From assembly GCF_003269425.1 (NCBI RefSeq), contig NZ_CP030104.1:3708470-3772469 (forward strand): DNA of 64,000 nt. The letters are read 5' to 3'. Position numbers and translations under genes: made by a program. Under the pieces are notes generated by a model. It was not told where the DNA came from. It ran no database searches and was given only the letters and a program-made list of their open reading frames with translations. This DNA is from Flagellimonas maritima (GTDB taxonomy: Bacteria > Bacteroidota > Bacteroidia > Flavobacteriales > Flavobacteriaceae). Each line of letters begins with the position of its first letter. The stretch's first letter is position 1. Below are positions 18,339 through 27,050 of this stretch, piece by piece.

Positions 18339-20939
18339 ATGAACTTAAATAATTTTACTATAAAGTCGCAGGAAGCCATACAGCAAGCTCAACAGCTTGC
18401 TCAAGAGCTTGGACACCAACAAATAGAAAACGAGCATCTTTTCAAAGCGATCACGGAAGTGGATGAAAATGTGTTGCCGTTTATACTAAAAAAACTAAAT
18501 GTAAATATTTCACTTATCATCCAAATTCTTGAAAAAGAATTGGAGAGCTTCCCTAAAGTTTCGGGTGGGAATATTATGTTTTCGAACAATGCTGGAAAAT
18601 CATTGAACGAGGCCAGTATTCTTGCAAAAAAACAGGGGGATGAATTTGTCTCTATCGAACATTTATTGCTAGCTATATTCAAATCAAAAAGCAAAATATC
18701 CCAGATCTTAAAAGATCAGGGAGTTACTGAAAAGGATTTATCAGCAGCAATACAAGAATTGCGAAAAGGAGGAAAAGTGACCTCACAGAGTGCCGAGGAC
18801 ACTTACAATTCCCTAGATAAATATGCTAAAAATTTAAATCAGCTCGCGGATAGTGGCAAGCTTGATCCCGTAATTGGTAGGGATGAAGAAATACGTAGGG
18901 TATTGCAGATTTTATCAAGAAGAACAAAGAACAACCCCATGCTGGTTGGAGAACCCGGTGTGGGTAAAACAGCCATTGCAGAAGGATTGGCGCATAGAAT
19001 AGTGCAAGGTGATATTCCCGAAAACCTGAAAGATAAAAACATATACTCATTAGATATGGGGGCACTTATTGCAGGTGCCAAGTATAAGGGGGAGTTTGAG
19101 GAGCGTTTAAAATCCGTTATAAAGGAAGTGACTTCATCAGATGGAGATATAGTCCTATTTATTGATGAAATACATACCCTTGTTGGAGCTGGCGGAGGCC
19201 AAGGAGCCATGGATGCAGCCAACATTCTTAAGCCGGCATTGGCTCGCGGTGAGCTAAGAGCCATTGGTGCAACTACACTGGATGAATATCAAAAGTATTT
19301 TGAAAAGGACAAGGCCTTGGAACGTAGGTTTCAAAAGGTTGTAATCGATGAGCCAGATACCGAAAGTGCTATTTCCATTCTAAGGGGAATTAAGGAAAAA
19401 TACGAGGCACACCATAAAGTCCGTATTAAGGATGAGGCCGTAATTTCGGCTGTAGAACTTTCACAGCGCTACATTACAAACCGTTTTTTGCCTGATAAGG
19501 CTATTGACCTAATGGATGAAGCTGCGTCTAAATTACGGATGGAAATCAATTCCAAACCTGAACAGCTGGATGTTTTAGATAGAAAAATAATGCAGTTGGA
19601 AATAGAGACCGAGGCCATTAAACGAGAGAACGATAAAGTTAAGCTTCAAAGTCTCAATCTAGAGCTTGCAAATCTAAAAGAAGAGCGTAACGAGATTTTT
19701 GCCAAATGGGAAAGTGAAAAAACTGTCGTCGATAATATCCAGAAAACAAAACAGGATATAGAAGATTTTAAACTTGAGGCAGAACGGGCCGAAAGAAATG
19801 GAGATTACGGAAAAGTTGCCGAGCTACGGTACGGTAAAATCAAGGAATCACAAGAAAAACTGGAAAAATTACAGGATGAACTGGCGAATCAGCAAAGTTC
19901 GGGAACCTTGATCAAGGAGGAGGTAACAAATGAGGATATCGCAGAAGTTGTAGCAAAATGGACAGGGATTCCTGTCACCAAAATGCTACAGAGCGAACGT
20001 GAAAAATTATTGCAGTTGGAAGATGTATTGCATAAACGTGTTGTTGGGCAAGAAGAAGCAATTGTAGCGGTTTCAGACGCAATTAGAAGAAGTAGAGCGG
20101 GTCTACAAGATGCAAAAAAGCCCATAGGTTCTTTCTTATTTTTAGGCAATACAGGTGTCGGAAAAACAGAATTGGCCAAAACGCTTGCTGCTTATCTGTT
20201 TGATGATGAAAACGCTATTACCCGTATAGATATGAGCGAATATCAAGAGCGGCACTCGGTGAGCAGATTGGTCGGTGCTCCTCCAGGGTACGTAGGCTAT
20301 GATGAAGGCGGACAATTGACCGAGGCGGTAAGAAGGAAACCCTATTCTGTAGTACTATTGGATGAAATTGAGAAAGCACATCCCGATACGTTCAATATTC
20401 TGCTCCAGGTCTTGGATGAAGGAAGACTGACCGACAATAAAGGACGTGTTGCAGATTTCAAGAATTCCATCATTATCATGACCAGTAACATGGGCAGTCA
20501 GATAATTCAAGAGAAGTTTGAAAATGCAGTGGACGTAGACAGCGCTACCAGCGCGGCACGTGTTGAAGTAATGGGACTATTGCGAAAAACCATCCGTCCT
20601 GAATTTTTGAACAGAATAGATGATATTATCATGTTTACACCATTGGATAAATCCAATATTAAAGATATAGTTGGATTACAATTGGAGCAACTAAAAAAGA
20701 TAATTTCCAAGCAGCATATTACTTTAGATGCAACCGATGAGGCTATTAATTACTTAGCGGAGAAAGGCTACGAGCCACAGTTTGGTGCACGGCCTGTAAA
20801 ACGATTGATTCAAAAAGAAGTACTGAACAATCTTTCAAAAGAGCTATTGTCCGGTAGAATATCAGCTGAAAGCATTGTGCTTTTGGATTCGTTCGATAAC
20901 CAACTTGTTTTCAGAAATCAAAGCGAATTGGTCAATTAA
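18339..20939 (+). CDS. clpB: ATP-dependent disaggregase ClpB
   Basis: An 866-residue Hsp100 chaperone from ATG 18339. The open frame extends 13 codons upstream to 18300, but the family N-terminus begins at MNLNNFTIKSQEAIQQA. The domains in order are the Clp N domain, AAA-1 (GEPGVGKTAIAEG and FIDEIHTLVGAGG), the long middle coiled coil (about residues 400-520) that separates ClpB from ClpA/ClpC, AAA-2 (GNTGVGKTELAK, LLDEIEKAHPD) and the C-terminal D2-small domain. The tyrosine pore loop KYKGEFEER is present. It works with DnaK in reactivating aggregated proteins. Confidence 0.97.
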   Translation: MNLNNFTIKSQEAIQQAQQLAQELGHQQIENEHLFKAITEVDENVLPFILKKLNVNISLIIQILEKELESFPKVSGGNIMFSNNAGKSLNEASILAKKQGDEFVSIEHLLLAIFKSKSKISQILKDQGVTEKDLSAAIQELRKGGKVTSQSAEDTYNSLDKYAKNLNQLADSGKLDPVIGRDEEIRRVLQILSRRTKNNPMLVGEPGVGKTAIAEGLAHRIVQGDIPENLKDKNIYSLDMGALIAGAKYKGEFEERLKSVIKEVTSSDGDIVLFIDEIHTLVGAGGGQGAMDAANILKPALARGELRAIGATTLDEYQKYFEKDKALERRFQKVVIDEPDTESAISILRGIKEKYEAHHKVRIKDEAVISAVELSQRYITNRFLPDKAIDLMDEAASKLRMEINSKPEQLDVLDRKIMQLEIETEAIKRENDKVKLQSLNLELANLKEERNEIFAKWESEKTVVDNIQKTKQDIEDFKLEAERAERNGDYGKVAELRYGKIKESQEKLEKLQDELANQQSSGTLIKEEVTNEDIAEVVAKWTGIPVTKMLQSEREKLLQLEDVLHKRVVGQEEAIVAVSDAIRRSRAGLQDAKKPIGSFLFLGNTGVGKTELAKTLAAYLFDDENAITRIDMSEYQERHSVSRLVGAPPGYVGYDEGGQLTEAVRRKPYSVVLLDEIEKAHPDTFNILLQVLDEGRLTDNKGRVADFKNSIIIMTSNMGSQIIQEKFENAVDVDSATSAARVEVMGLLRKTIRPEFLNRIDDIIMFTPLDKSNIKDIVGLQLEQLKKIISKQHITLDATDEAINYLAEKGYEPQFGARPVKRLIQKEVLNNLSKELLSGRISAESIVLLDSFDNQLVFRNQSELVN

Positions 20940-20960
20940 TTTATAATTAAAAATCTTTTT

Positions 20961-20985
20961 AGCCCTCATTTTAAAAATGAGGGCT
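20961..20985 (+). terminator. Terminator after clpB
   Basis: AGCCCTCATTT and AAATGAGGGCT form an 11-bp stem with a short loop and a following run of T. The open frame that begins at 20977 inside this hairpin is therefore not the start of the TetR gene. Confidence 0.9.
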
Positions 20986-21060
20986 TTTTTTATTTTAAAA
21001 ATACCATACAGTATCTGTTTTTTATATCTTAGCTATCAGCTAAACCCGCCCGTAATCATT

Positions 21061-21657
21061 ATGTCCAAAAAAGCTGAAAGAACCACCGCTTATATTATAG
21101 AGACCGTAGCTCCTATTTTTAATAAATTTGGTTACGTTGGGACCAGCATGAGTGATCTTACAGAAGCTACTGGGCTAACGAAAGGTGCTATTTACGGAAA
21201 TTTTGAAAACAAGGAAGCATTAGCACTATCTGCATTTGAATACAACAGAAATCACCTGTTAAATGTTATTGATGAAAAATTGAATGTTGATGGAAGCGCT
21301 TTAAATAAATTGTTCTCCCTTATACATTTTTACAGACAGTATGATGTCTTTACCCTCTCACTTGGAGGATGTCCGATTTTGAATGTAGGTGTGGATGCCC
21401 AAAATAACAATACCCTTCTCGCTGCTGCTGTAAAAGAAACCATCAAAGAAATAGAAGGTAAAATTGCGTTGGTTTTAGAAAATGGACTCAATGAGGGTGA
21501 AATTCATTTGCCCGTGCCACCGCTACAATTTGCAAAACAATTGTTTACCATGATCCAAGGTGCCATCGCCATGTCCACAATGACAAGGGATAGAAAATAT
21601 TTGGTGAACACAATCGCCTATTTGGAACATTTAGTTCAGAAAGAAATTAAAAAGTAA
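21061..21657 (+). CDS. TetR/AcrR family transcriptional regulator
   Basis: A 198-residue protein from ATG 21061. The N-terminal helix-turn-helix is typical (IFNKFGYVGTSMSDLTEATGLTKGAIYGNFENKEAL, residues ~18-52). The C-terminal ligand domain contains GGCPILNVGVDA, a phrase found in the YxaF/TetR_C group of regulators. A 28-codon upstream extension would pass through the clpB terminator and is rejected. No target gene lies beside it, so the regulated function cannot be told. Confidence 0.88.
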   Translation: MSKKAERTTAYIIETVAPIFNKFGYVGTSMSDLTEATGLTKGAIYGNFENKEALALSAFEYNRNHLLNVIDEKLNVDGSALNKLFSLIHFYRQYDVFTLSLGGCPILNVGVDAQNNNTLLAAAVKETIKEIEGKIALVLENGLNEGEIHLPVPPLQFAKQLFTMIQGAIAMSTMTRDRKYLVNTIAYLEHLVQKEIKK

Positions 21658-21683
21658 AGCCAGTTTTTTTTAAGACTGGCTTT
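21656..21683 (+). terminator. Terminator after the TetR gene
   Basis: AAAGCCAGT and ACTGGCTTT pair with a 10-base loop; the left arm begins in the stop codon. A T run follows after one further base pair of sequence. Confidence 0.8.
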
Positions 21684-21715
21684 ACTTTTTAATAAGCGGA
21701 TTTTATATTCTAGCA

Positions 21716-22297
21716 TTATTTGTTCAAATATGCCATAACTGCATGATAATCATTTAAATCAACTCCGTCTTTTTTAAACTGATCTAATATATTTCCGGAT
21801 TTTCCAGATGGAGTTACATCATTGCCCTCAATAATAACCATTCTTACCTCTTCGACTTCACCTTCACTAACTGAATAATTAGCTGTACCATCTACAGACC
21901 TAAAGTTTATAAATGCGGATCCTGTACCTATATAGCTTCTAGTACTATATGCAGCTAAAGGACCTATCCCTGGCACACTATAAAAGTTGCCGACAGATTT
22001 TATATAAAATAAATATGCATCTTTTATAATACTAGCTTCTGTAATCAACTCGGAATCCATTTGAAAAGTATTTCCAGTATGTGCACTTGCATCGAAAGTT
22101 ATATTGACGACATTTGCGTTTCCATCTTCGCCAGGACTACCTTGAAGACCTGTATCACCTTTGTCACCTTTTTCACCCTGTATTCCCGGTTGACCTTGAT
22201 TACCTTGTAGTCCATCTTCACCATCCTCTCCTGAACAAGAAATAAAGATCATTGCCATACAAATCATTGCAATATTTAATAATTTAATAGTTTTCAT
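21716..22297 (-). CDS. Lipoprotein with short collagen-like G-X-Y tract
   Basis: The 193-residue protein has a lipoprotein signal ending in FISC (Cys21). Then come thirteen uninterrupted Gly-X-Y triplets (GEDGEDGLQGNQGQPGIQ and on through GSPGEDGNA), residues ~23-61. The remaining ~130 residues form a beta-rich domain (VVNITFDASAHTGNTFQM, and so on). Such short collagen-like tracts occur in Bacteroidota lipoproteins and may trimerise the protein at the cell surface. The acidic residues just after the lipidated Cys are compatible with surface export. It is divergent from the phosphatase gene. Confidence 0.85.
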   Translation of the reverse strand: MKTIKLLNIAMICMAMIFISCSGEDGEDGLQGNQGQPGIQGEKGDKGDTGLQGSPGEDGNANVVNITFDASAHTGNTFQMDSELITEASIIKDAYLFYIKSVGNFYSVPGIGPLAAYSTRSYIGTGSAFINFRSVDGTANYSVSEGEVEEVRMVIIEGNDVTPSGKSGNILDQFKKDGVDLNDYHAVMAYLNK

Positions 22298-22538
22298 AAT
22301 ATTTAATTTAAAGTTTAAAAATTTTAGTAAACTTAAATTGTAAATGCTGTTTTCCTCTGTATCAATTTACCAATGCAGTATTCTAATTGATAAATGATAT
22401 GCTTGCAGCGATTTTTCCTACAAAATATTTGATTGATAGCGATTAAATTAAAAGGCTTAATACGACTATTATATTAAAAGTGGAAATTATATATTACATT
22501 TAAACACAACACGGGCAATCAAAAAAATAACATTTGAA

Positions 22539-23072
22539 ATGAAAACAATAAAGTCGATCAAACTTTTGGTTATTCTTACAGGTCTACTTTTTGGATGCAT
22601 TAGTTGTAATACCGATAAAGAAGGTGATAAAGAACCTGTAGTCTCAACATTTTATTTTATAAGGCACGCTGAAAAGGATAGAACAGACCCTGAAAATAAA
22701 GACCCTGAACTAAATCAAGATGGCTTGAACCGTGCAATTCGTTGGGCGGAGGTATTCGACCCCATTGAGCTAAATGCTATTTATTCCACAAATTATGAAC
22801 GTACTTCAATGACCGCTGCACCTACTTCGGTCAAAAAAGATATCGATATCACATATTATGATGCCAAAACGATTGATATGGATTCGTTTAAAATGAAAAA
22901 CAAAGGCTTAAGTGTTTTGGTCGTAGGACACAGTAATACAACCCCCAATCTTGTGAACAAAGTTTTAGGAATGGAGAAATATCAACAGATAGATGACAAT
23001 GACAACAGTAATCTTTTCATTGTGAGAATCATCGATGGCGAAGCAACTGATATCAGATTAAAAATGGACTAG
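22539..23072 (+). CDS. Histidine phosphatase superfamily lipoprotein
   Basis: A 177-residue protein with a lipoprotein-type signal (LLFGCISC; either Cys could be lipidated) and a histidine-phosphatase (phosphoglycerate mutase/SixA) fold. The catalytic motif is FYFIRHAEKDR, and the second histidine is in VLVVGHSNTTPNLV. It probably removes phosphate from a small substrate in the periplasm. Its stop overlaps the convergent gene's stop in the palindrome CTAG (23069-23072). Confidence 0.88.
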   Translation: MKTIKSIKLLVILTGLLFGCISCNTDKEGDKEPVVSTFYFIRHAEKDRTDPENKDPELNQDGLNRAIRWAEVFDPIELNAIYSTNYERTSMTAAPTSVKKDIDITYYDAKTIDMDSFKMKNKGLSVLVVGHSNTTPNLVNKVLGMEKYQQIDDNDNSNLFIVRIIDGEATDIRLKMD

Positions 23073-23812
23073 TTTTTAATAACTTCAATAGCTGTAATTT
23101 CAATTTTGGAAACAAGTTCCAAATCATTTTTTTCAAACTGCTTGCCCGTATTTGAAATTGGATTTTCCTTGGTCTCCGATTTGTAATTGTTATAATCCAC
23201 AAAACGTATTCCATTTATATAGCGCTCATTATAAGCCTCTCTAAAGCGTTGTCCCCCACCGTTTACATGAAAATTATATGCCAAATAATCTGGTTTTAAT
23301 GTCTCTTTATTGAACCAGTACATATATACATCTTCAAAATCTTCTCCGCCATTGTTTTCATCAAAAGTCACCTTTATCTTATAATATTTTTTTTCTTCAA
23401 TGGTTTCTTCCCCTATAAGTTCCTTGTGTACGGCCCCGTCATTTAGACCAAATGGCAAGCGCACAAAATAATGTACAGAATTAACAGAACTTGCATACCG
23501 GTTTGCAATCGAATCAGAAAGATTGATCAGCGTATCATTGACATATCTTCTAAAATCTGAATTGGTTTTTACATCTGTGATTGTTGCCGAATCCAGGTAA
23601 GTGATCCTTTTTAATATCTTTTGACCATCCTTAGTTTCAGAAACATACTTTCTATCCCTGAACAAAAAAGAAATATTGTGGGCAGCATAATTCTCACCTC
23701 CGCTAATTTTAATGGATTTATCTATAATTTGTTGCGCAGTTAAGACAGGTTCTGATTTTTGTTTGCAAGCTACTGATATAAGTATTAGAGTTCCTATAAA
23801 AATTCTTCTCAT
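23069..23812 (-). CDS. Lipoprotein resembling the DUF6503 family
   Basis: The start is set at 23812 (MRRIFIGTLILISVAC), giving ~247 residues with lipobox SVAC. The open frame continues 37 codons upstream through the divergent smpB promoter and is rejected. The mature part is a beta-rich domain with QQIIDKSIKISGG near the N-terminus and DVYMYWFNKETLKPDYLAY. This is a LolA/LppX-like pattern known from Bacteroidota lipoproteins annotated DUF6503; the name is from memory and unchecked. Its function is unknown. Confidence 0.78.
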   Translation of the reverse strand: MRRIFIGTLILISVACKQKSEPVLTAQQIIDKSIKISGGENYAAHNISFLFRDRKYVSETKDGQKILKRITYLDSATITDVKTNSDFRRYVNDTLINLSDSIANRYASSVNSVHYFVRLPFGLNDGAVHKELIGEETIEEKKYYKIKVTFDENNGGEDFEDVYMYWFNKETLKPDYLAYNFHVNGGGQRFREAYNERYINGIRFVDYNNYKSETKENPISNTGKQFEKNDLELVSKIEITAIEVIKN

Positions 23813-23880
23813 TAGGTTGGATTTTATAGTTAATCGTAAAATCTGGCATAACATTACAATTTTCTTTTGATTAGAGTTCC

Positions 23881-23888
23881 TATTTTTG
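23881..23888 (+). promoter_or_regulatory. -7 promoter box for smpB (TATTTTTG)
   Basis: TATTTTTG fits TAnnTTTG. It overlaps the TTG at 23886 that opens the frame, so translation should begin at ATG 23895. No TTG lies at the normal -33 distance. Confidence 0.5.
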
Positions 23889-23894
23889 TCCCCA

Positions 23895-24356
23895 ATGCAA
23901 AAAAACATCAACATAAAAAACAAACGGGCCAGATTTGACTATGAAATCTTGGATACGTATTTAGCTGGAATCGTATTAGGGGGCACCGAAATAAAGTCCA
24001 TTCGCTTGGGCAAGGCTTCTCTTTCCCAAAGCTTTTGCGAGTTCAATGATAAAGGAGAGCTCTTTGTAATCAATATGCAGGTAGATGAATATAGTCACGG
24101 AGGTCATTACAATCATAAACCCAAAGCAGAGCGAAAGTTGCTCCTGAATAAAAGAGAGTTGAAAAAACTGCGCAAAGAAGTTGCCACTTCAGGACTTACG
24201 ATCATCCCCATCAAACTTTTTATTAATGACAAGGGCTTGGCAAAGGTAAACATTGGTTTGGCCAAGGGTAAAAAACTTTACGATAAGCGTGAAACTATAA
24301 AAGATAGGGACAGCAAAAAAAACCTATCTAGAATAAAAAAGAGCTTTAATTCGTAG
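23895..24356 (+). CDS. smpB: SsrA-binding protein SmpB
   Basis: A 153-residue RNA-binding protein that brings tmRNA to stalled ribosomes. The OB-fold core is clear: [27 protein letters not shown], then KASLSQSFC and [19 protein letters not shown], the last forming the basic C-terminal helix/tail typical of SmpB. ATG 23895 is chosen over the TTG three codons upstream, which lies in the promoter box. It ends two bases from the convergent pcm gene. The tmRNA gene itself is not in the window. Confidence 0.95.
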   Translation: MQKNINIKNKRARFDYEILDTYLAGIVLGGTEIKSIRLGKASLSQSFCEFNDKGELFVINMQVDEYSHGGHYNHKPKAERKLLLNKRELKKLRKEVATSGLTIIPIKLFINDKGLAKVNIGLAKGKKLYDKRETIKDRDSKKNLSRIKKSFNS

Positions 24357-24358
24357 CA

Positions 24359-25000
24359 TTAATTCTTATTTTCCAATAAAGGCACAAACCTAAAGGTTCC
24401 CAATTCCTGTTTTTCAAATTCTTTTTCAGATTTTCTAGTATATAAGGTCATTGTTTGTTCTTCCACACCAACCGGAATGACCAGACGTCCACCAACTTTC
24501 AGTTGAGATAACAAGGCCTTGGGCACCGATGGAGCCCCTGCGGTAACTATAATCCCATCAAAAGGTGCTTCCTTGGGCAACCCTTTGTATCCATCCCCAA
24601 AAACAACTTTACGGGGACGGTAATTCATCTTGCCAAAGAACAATTTCGTTTTCTTGAATAATTCCTGCTGTCTTTCTATGGTATATACCTTCGCCCTTAA
24701 ATGTAGCAATACAGCAGTCTGATATCCACTCCCGGTACCTATTTCCAAAATTGAATCATTTGGTTTTATTTTTAATAACTCTGTTTGAAAAGCAACGGTA
24801 TAAGGTTGTGAAATAGTCTGATCGGCCCCAATCGGAAATGCCTTGTCCTGATACGCATGGTCTTCAAAACCACTGTCCAGGAACAAATGCCGCGGTATGG
24901 TCTCAATAGCATCCAAAACCTTGGAATCCTGTATCCCCTTGACAGCTAAAATCCCTGCCAACTTCTTGCGCATACCTTTGTGCTTTAATGTATCCTTCAT
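24359..25000 (-). CDS. pcm: Protein-L-isoaspartate O-methyltransferase
   Basis: A 213-residue SAM-dependent enzyme that starts repair of isoaspartyl residues in aged proteins. It carries the PCMT signatures: IPRHLFL, ADQTISQPYTVA, the SAM-binding ILEIGTGSGYQTAVL, and VTAGAPSVPKALL. The start at MKDTLKHKGM (25000) fits the family; a Met six codons upstream is also open. It is divergent from the oxidoreductase gene at 25114. Confidence 0.93.
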   Translation of the reverse strand: MKDTLKHKGMRKKLAGILAVKGIQDSKVLDAIETIPRHLFLDSGFEDHAYQDKAFPIGADQTISQPYTVAFQTELLKIKPNDSILEIGTGSGYQTAVLLHLRAKVYTIERQQELFKKTKLFFGKMNYRPRKVVFGDGYKGLPKEAPFDGIIVTAGAPSVPKALLSQLKVGGRLVIPVGVEEQTMTLYTRKSEKEFEKQELGTFRFVPLLENKN

Positions 25001-25091
25001 GTTTTTGGTCTGGTACACGAATTTAGAAAGATCTCGATCATTTTTATAACCACTTGCCCCTTATTTTTATGAAAGAGTGGTGTCATATCCT

Positions 25092-25099
25092 TATTTTTG
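25092..25099 (+). promoter_or_regulatory. -7 promoter box (TATTTTTG)
   Basis: A TAnnTTTG match 14 bases before ATG 25114. It lies inside the upstream extension of the open frame (from 25054), supporting the shorter start. It would drive the long operon up to 32611. Confidence 0.5.
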
Positions 25100-25113
25100 A
25101 CAAAAACAAAGGT

Positions 25114-26079
25114 ATGCTCAAAGTTGGTGTCCTTGGTGCAGGACATTTAGGTAAAATTCACCTCAGGCTATTAAATGAATCCGATAAATATGAACTTGTT
25201 GGTTTTCACGATCCCGATGAAATCAATGCAAAAAAAGTAGCTGATGAATTTGGGTACACATATTTTGAAAATATCAACACATTGATTGATGAAGCTGAGG
25301 TAATAGATATAGTGACCCCTACCCTTTCCCATTTTGATTGTGCCAAAAAAACCATAGAAAAAGGGAGGCATGTTTTTATTGAAAAACCCATTACCAATAC
25401 GCTCGAAGAGGCCGAAGAACTATTAGAGCTTGCTGAAAAACATAAAATCAAAGGACAGGTTGGACACGTTGAACGATTTAATCCAGCTTTTTTAGCTGTA
25501 AAGGACCAAATTAAGAACCCTATGTTCATTGAAACCCACAGACTCGCGGAATTCAATCCAAGAGGTACGGATGTGCCAGTGGTGTTGGATTTGATGATTC
25601 ATGACATTGATGCAATCTTGAGCGTAGTAAATTCAGAGGTAAAGCAAATCAACGCAAGCGGAGTCTCTGTAATCAGTAATTCTCCTGACATTGCCAATGC
25701 AAGAATCGAGTTTGAAAATGGCTGTGTTGCCAACCTTACCGCTAGTAGGATTTCATTAAAAAATATGCGCAAATCACGTTTCTTTCAAAGAGATGCCTAC
25801 ATTTCGGTAGATTTTTTGGAGAAGAAAGTTGAAGTTGTCAAAATGAAGGATGCGCCAGATAAACCAGGTGATTTTGATATGGTATTGCAGAATGCTGAAG
25901 GAGAGAAAAAACAGATTTATTTTGAGAATCCGGATATTGAAGCCAACAATGCCATTCTTGATGAATTGGAAACCTTTGCAGATGCGATCAATGACAATAC
26001 AGAACCCGTAGTAACTTTAAAACAAGGCACAAATGCGTTACGGGTGGCGTTACAAATTATCGATTCCTTTAATAAATAA
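25114..26079 (+). CDS. Gfo/Idh/MocA family oxidoreductase
   Basis: A ~321-residue NAD(P)-dependent oxidoreductase from ATG 25114 (MLKVGVLGAGHLGKIHLR, Rossmann motif GAGHLG). Family features follow: VTPTLSHFDCAKKTIEKGRHVFIEKP, with the catalytic-type Lys of EKP, and GHVERFNPAF with MIHDIDAIL in the C-terminal domain. Sugar or inositol-type substrates are typical, but the MHDID-type members in Bacteroidota have no firm substrate. It heads the probable operon 25114-32611. Confidence 0.88.
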   Translation: MLKVGVLGAGHLGKIHLRLLNESDKYELVGFHDPDEINAKKVADEFGYTYFENINTLIDEAEVIDIVTPTLSHFDCAKKTIEKGRHVFIEKPITNTLEEAEELLELAEKHKIKGQVGHVERFNPAFLAVKDQIKNPMFIETHRLAEFNPRGTDVPVVLDLMIHDIDAILSVVNSEVKQINASGVSVISNSPDIANARIEFENGCVANLTASRISLKNMRKSRFFQRDAYISVDFLEKKVEVVKMKDAPDKPGDFDMVLQNAEGEKKQIYFENPDIEANNAILDELETFADAINDNTEPVVTLKQGTNALRVALQIIDSFNK

Positions 26080-26099
26080 TTTTCATTATTGTCTCAACA

Positions 26100-26122
26100 G
26101 TTATCCTGAGCTTGTCAAAGGA
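26100..26122. repeat. REP-like intergenic palindrome (single copy)
   Basis: The core TCCTGAGCTTGTCAAAGGA is an imperfect palindrome. I recall close variants (CCTGAGCTTGTCGAAGG) as a common intergenic repeat of flavobacterial genomes. It sits in the 77-base gap between two operon genes. Only one copy is in this window, so its repeat nature rests on prior knowledge. Confidence 0.5.
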
Positions 26123-26156
26123 GCAACCAAGAGCAACATAAACCCAAAACAGAAAA

Positions 26157-27044
26157 ATGAAAAAAATAGCAGTTATAGGTGCAGGTACTATGGGTAATGG
26201 AATTGCCCATGTTTTTGCACAAAAAGGATTTCAAGTCCATCTTATTGACATAGCCCAAGCCTCTTTAAATAAAGGCTTGGCAACAATTACTAAAAATTTG
26301 GACCGTATGTTGGCCAAAGCATCTATTACGGAACAGGATAAGAAGCATACCCTCAGTAATATCTCCACCTTTACCAATTTAAAAGAAGGCGTCGCAAACA
26401 CTGATTTGGTGGTCGAAGCAGCTACAGAAAACCTGAACATCAAACTTCAGATATTTAAGGATTTAGATGAGGTTTGTGATGGGTCAACCATTTTGGCCAC
26501 CAACACCTCCTCTATTTCCATAACCCAAATTGCAGCAGTTACAAATAGACCTGATAAAGTTATCGGCATGCATTTTATGAATCCTGTACCGATTATGAAG
26601 TTGGTTGAAATCATACGCGGTTACAGTACTTCTGACGATGTAACGAAAAAAATCATGCAATTATCGACAGATTTGGGAAAAACCCCTACCGAAGTAAACG
26701 ATTATCCTGGATTTGTAGCAAATCGAATTTTAATGCCCATGATCAATGAAGCTATCGAAACACTGTATAACGGAGTTGCCGGCGTGCAAGAAATTGATAC
26801 TGTAATGAAATTGGGAATGGCACATCCCATGGGTCCTTTACAATTGGCAGATTTTATAGGATTGGATGTTTGCCTCTCCATATTAAATGTCATGCACGAT
26901 GGATTTAAAAACCCCAAATATGCACCATGCCCTCTTTTGGTTAATATGGTGATGGCGGGCAAACTTGGTGTCAAATCCAGTGAGGGATTCTATGATTACT
27001 CGGAATCCAGAAAAGCGGAAAAGCTATCCGCTCAATTTAAATAG
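26157..27044 (+). CDS. 3-hydroxyacyl-CoA (3-hydroxybutyryl-CoA) dehydrogenase
   Basis: A 295-residue stand-alone dehydrogenase. NAD is bound by VIGAGTMGNGIAHVFA. The catalytic region shows Ser/Asn/His in TNTSSISITQI and GMHFMNPVPIMKLVEI, and the C-terminal dimer domain has MNEAIETLYNGVAG and GPLQLADFIGLD. Its length matches the Hbd/PaaH single-function enzymes. It oxidises 3-hydroxyacyl-CoA in fatty-acid or butyrate-type metabolism. No other beta-oxidation gene is adjacent. The next gene starts seven bases later. Confidence 0.92.
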   Translation: MKKIAVIGAGTMGNGIAHVFAQKGFQVHLIDIAQASLNKGLATITKNLDRMLAKASITEQDKKHTLSNISTFTNLKEGVANTDLVVEAATENLNIKLQIFKDLDEVCDGSTILATNTSSISITQIAAVTNRPDKVIGMHFMNPVPIMKLVEIIRGYSTSDDVTKKIMQLSTDLGKTPTEVNDYPGFVANRILMPMINEAIETLYNGVAGVQEIDTVMKLGMAHPMGPLQLADFIGLDVCLSILNVMHDGFKNPKYAPCPLLVNMVMAGKLGVKSSEGFYDYSESRKAEKLSAQFK

Positions 27045-27050
27045 ACACAG

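Noticed and set aside
20977..21060. Longer TetR start at 20977
   Set aside because: It would begin inside the clpB terminator; the helix-turn-helix family N-terminus begins at 21061.
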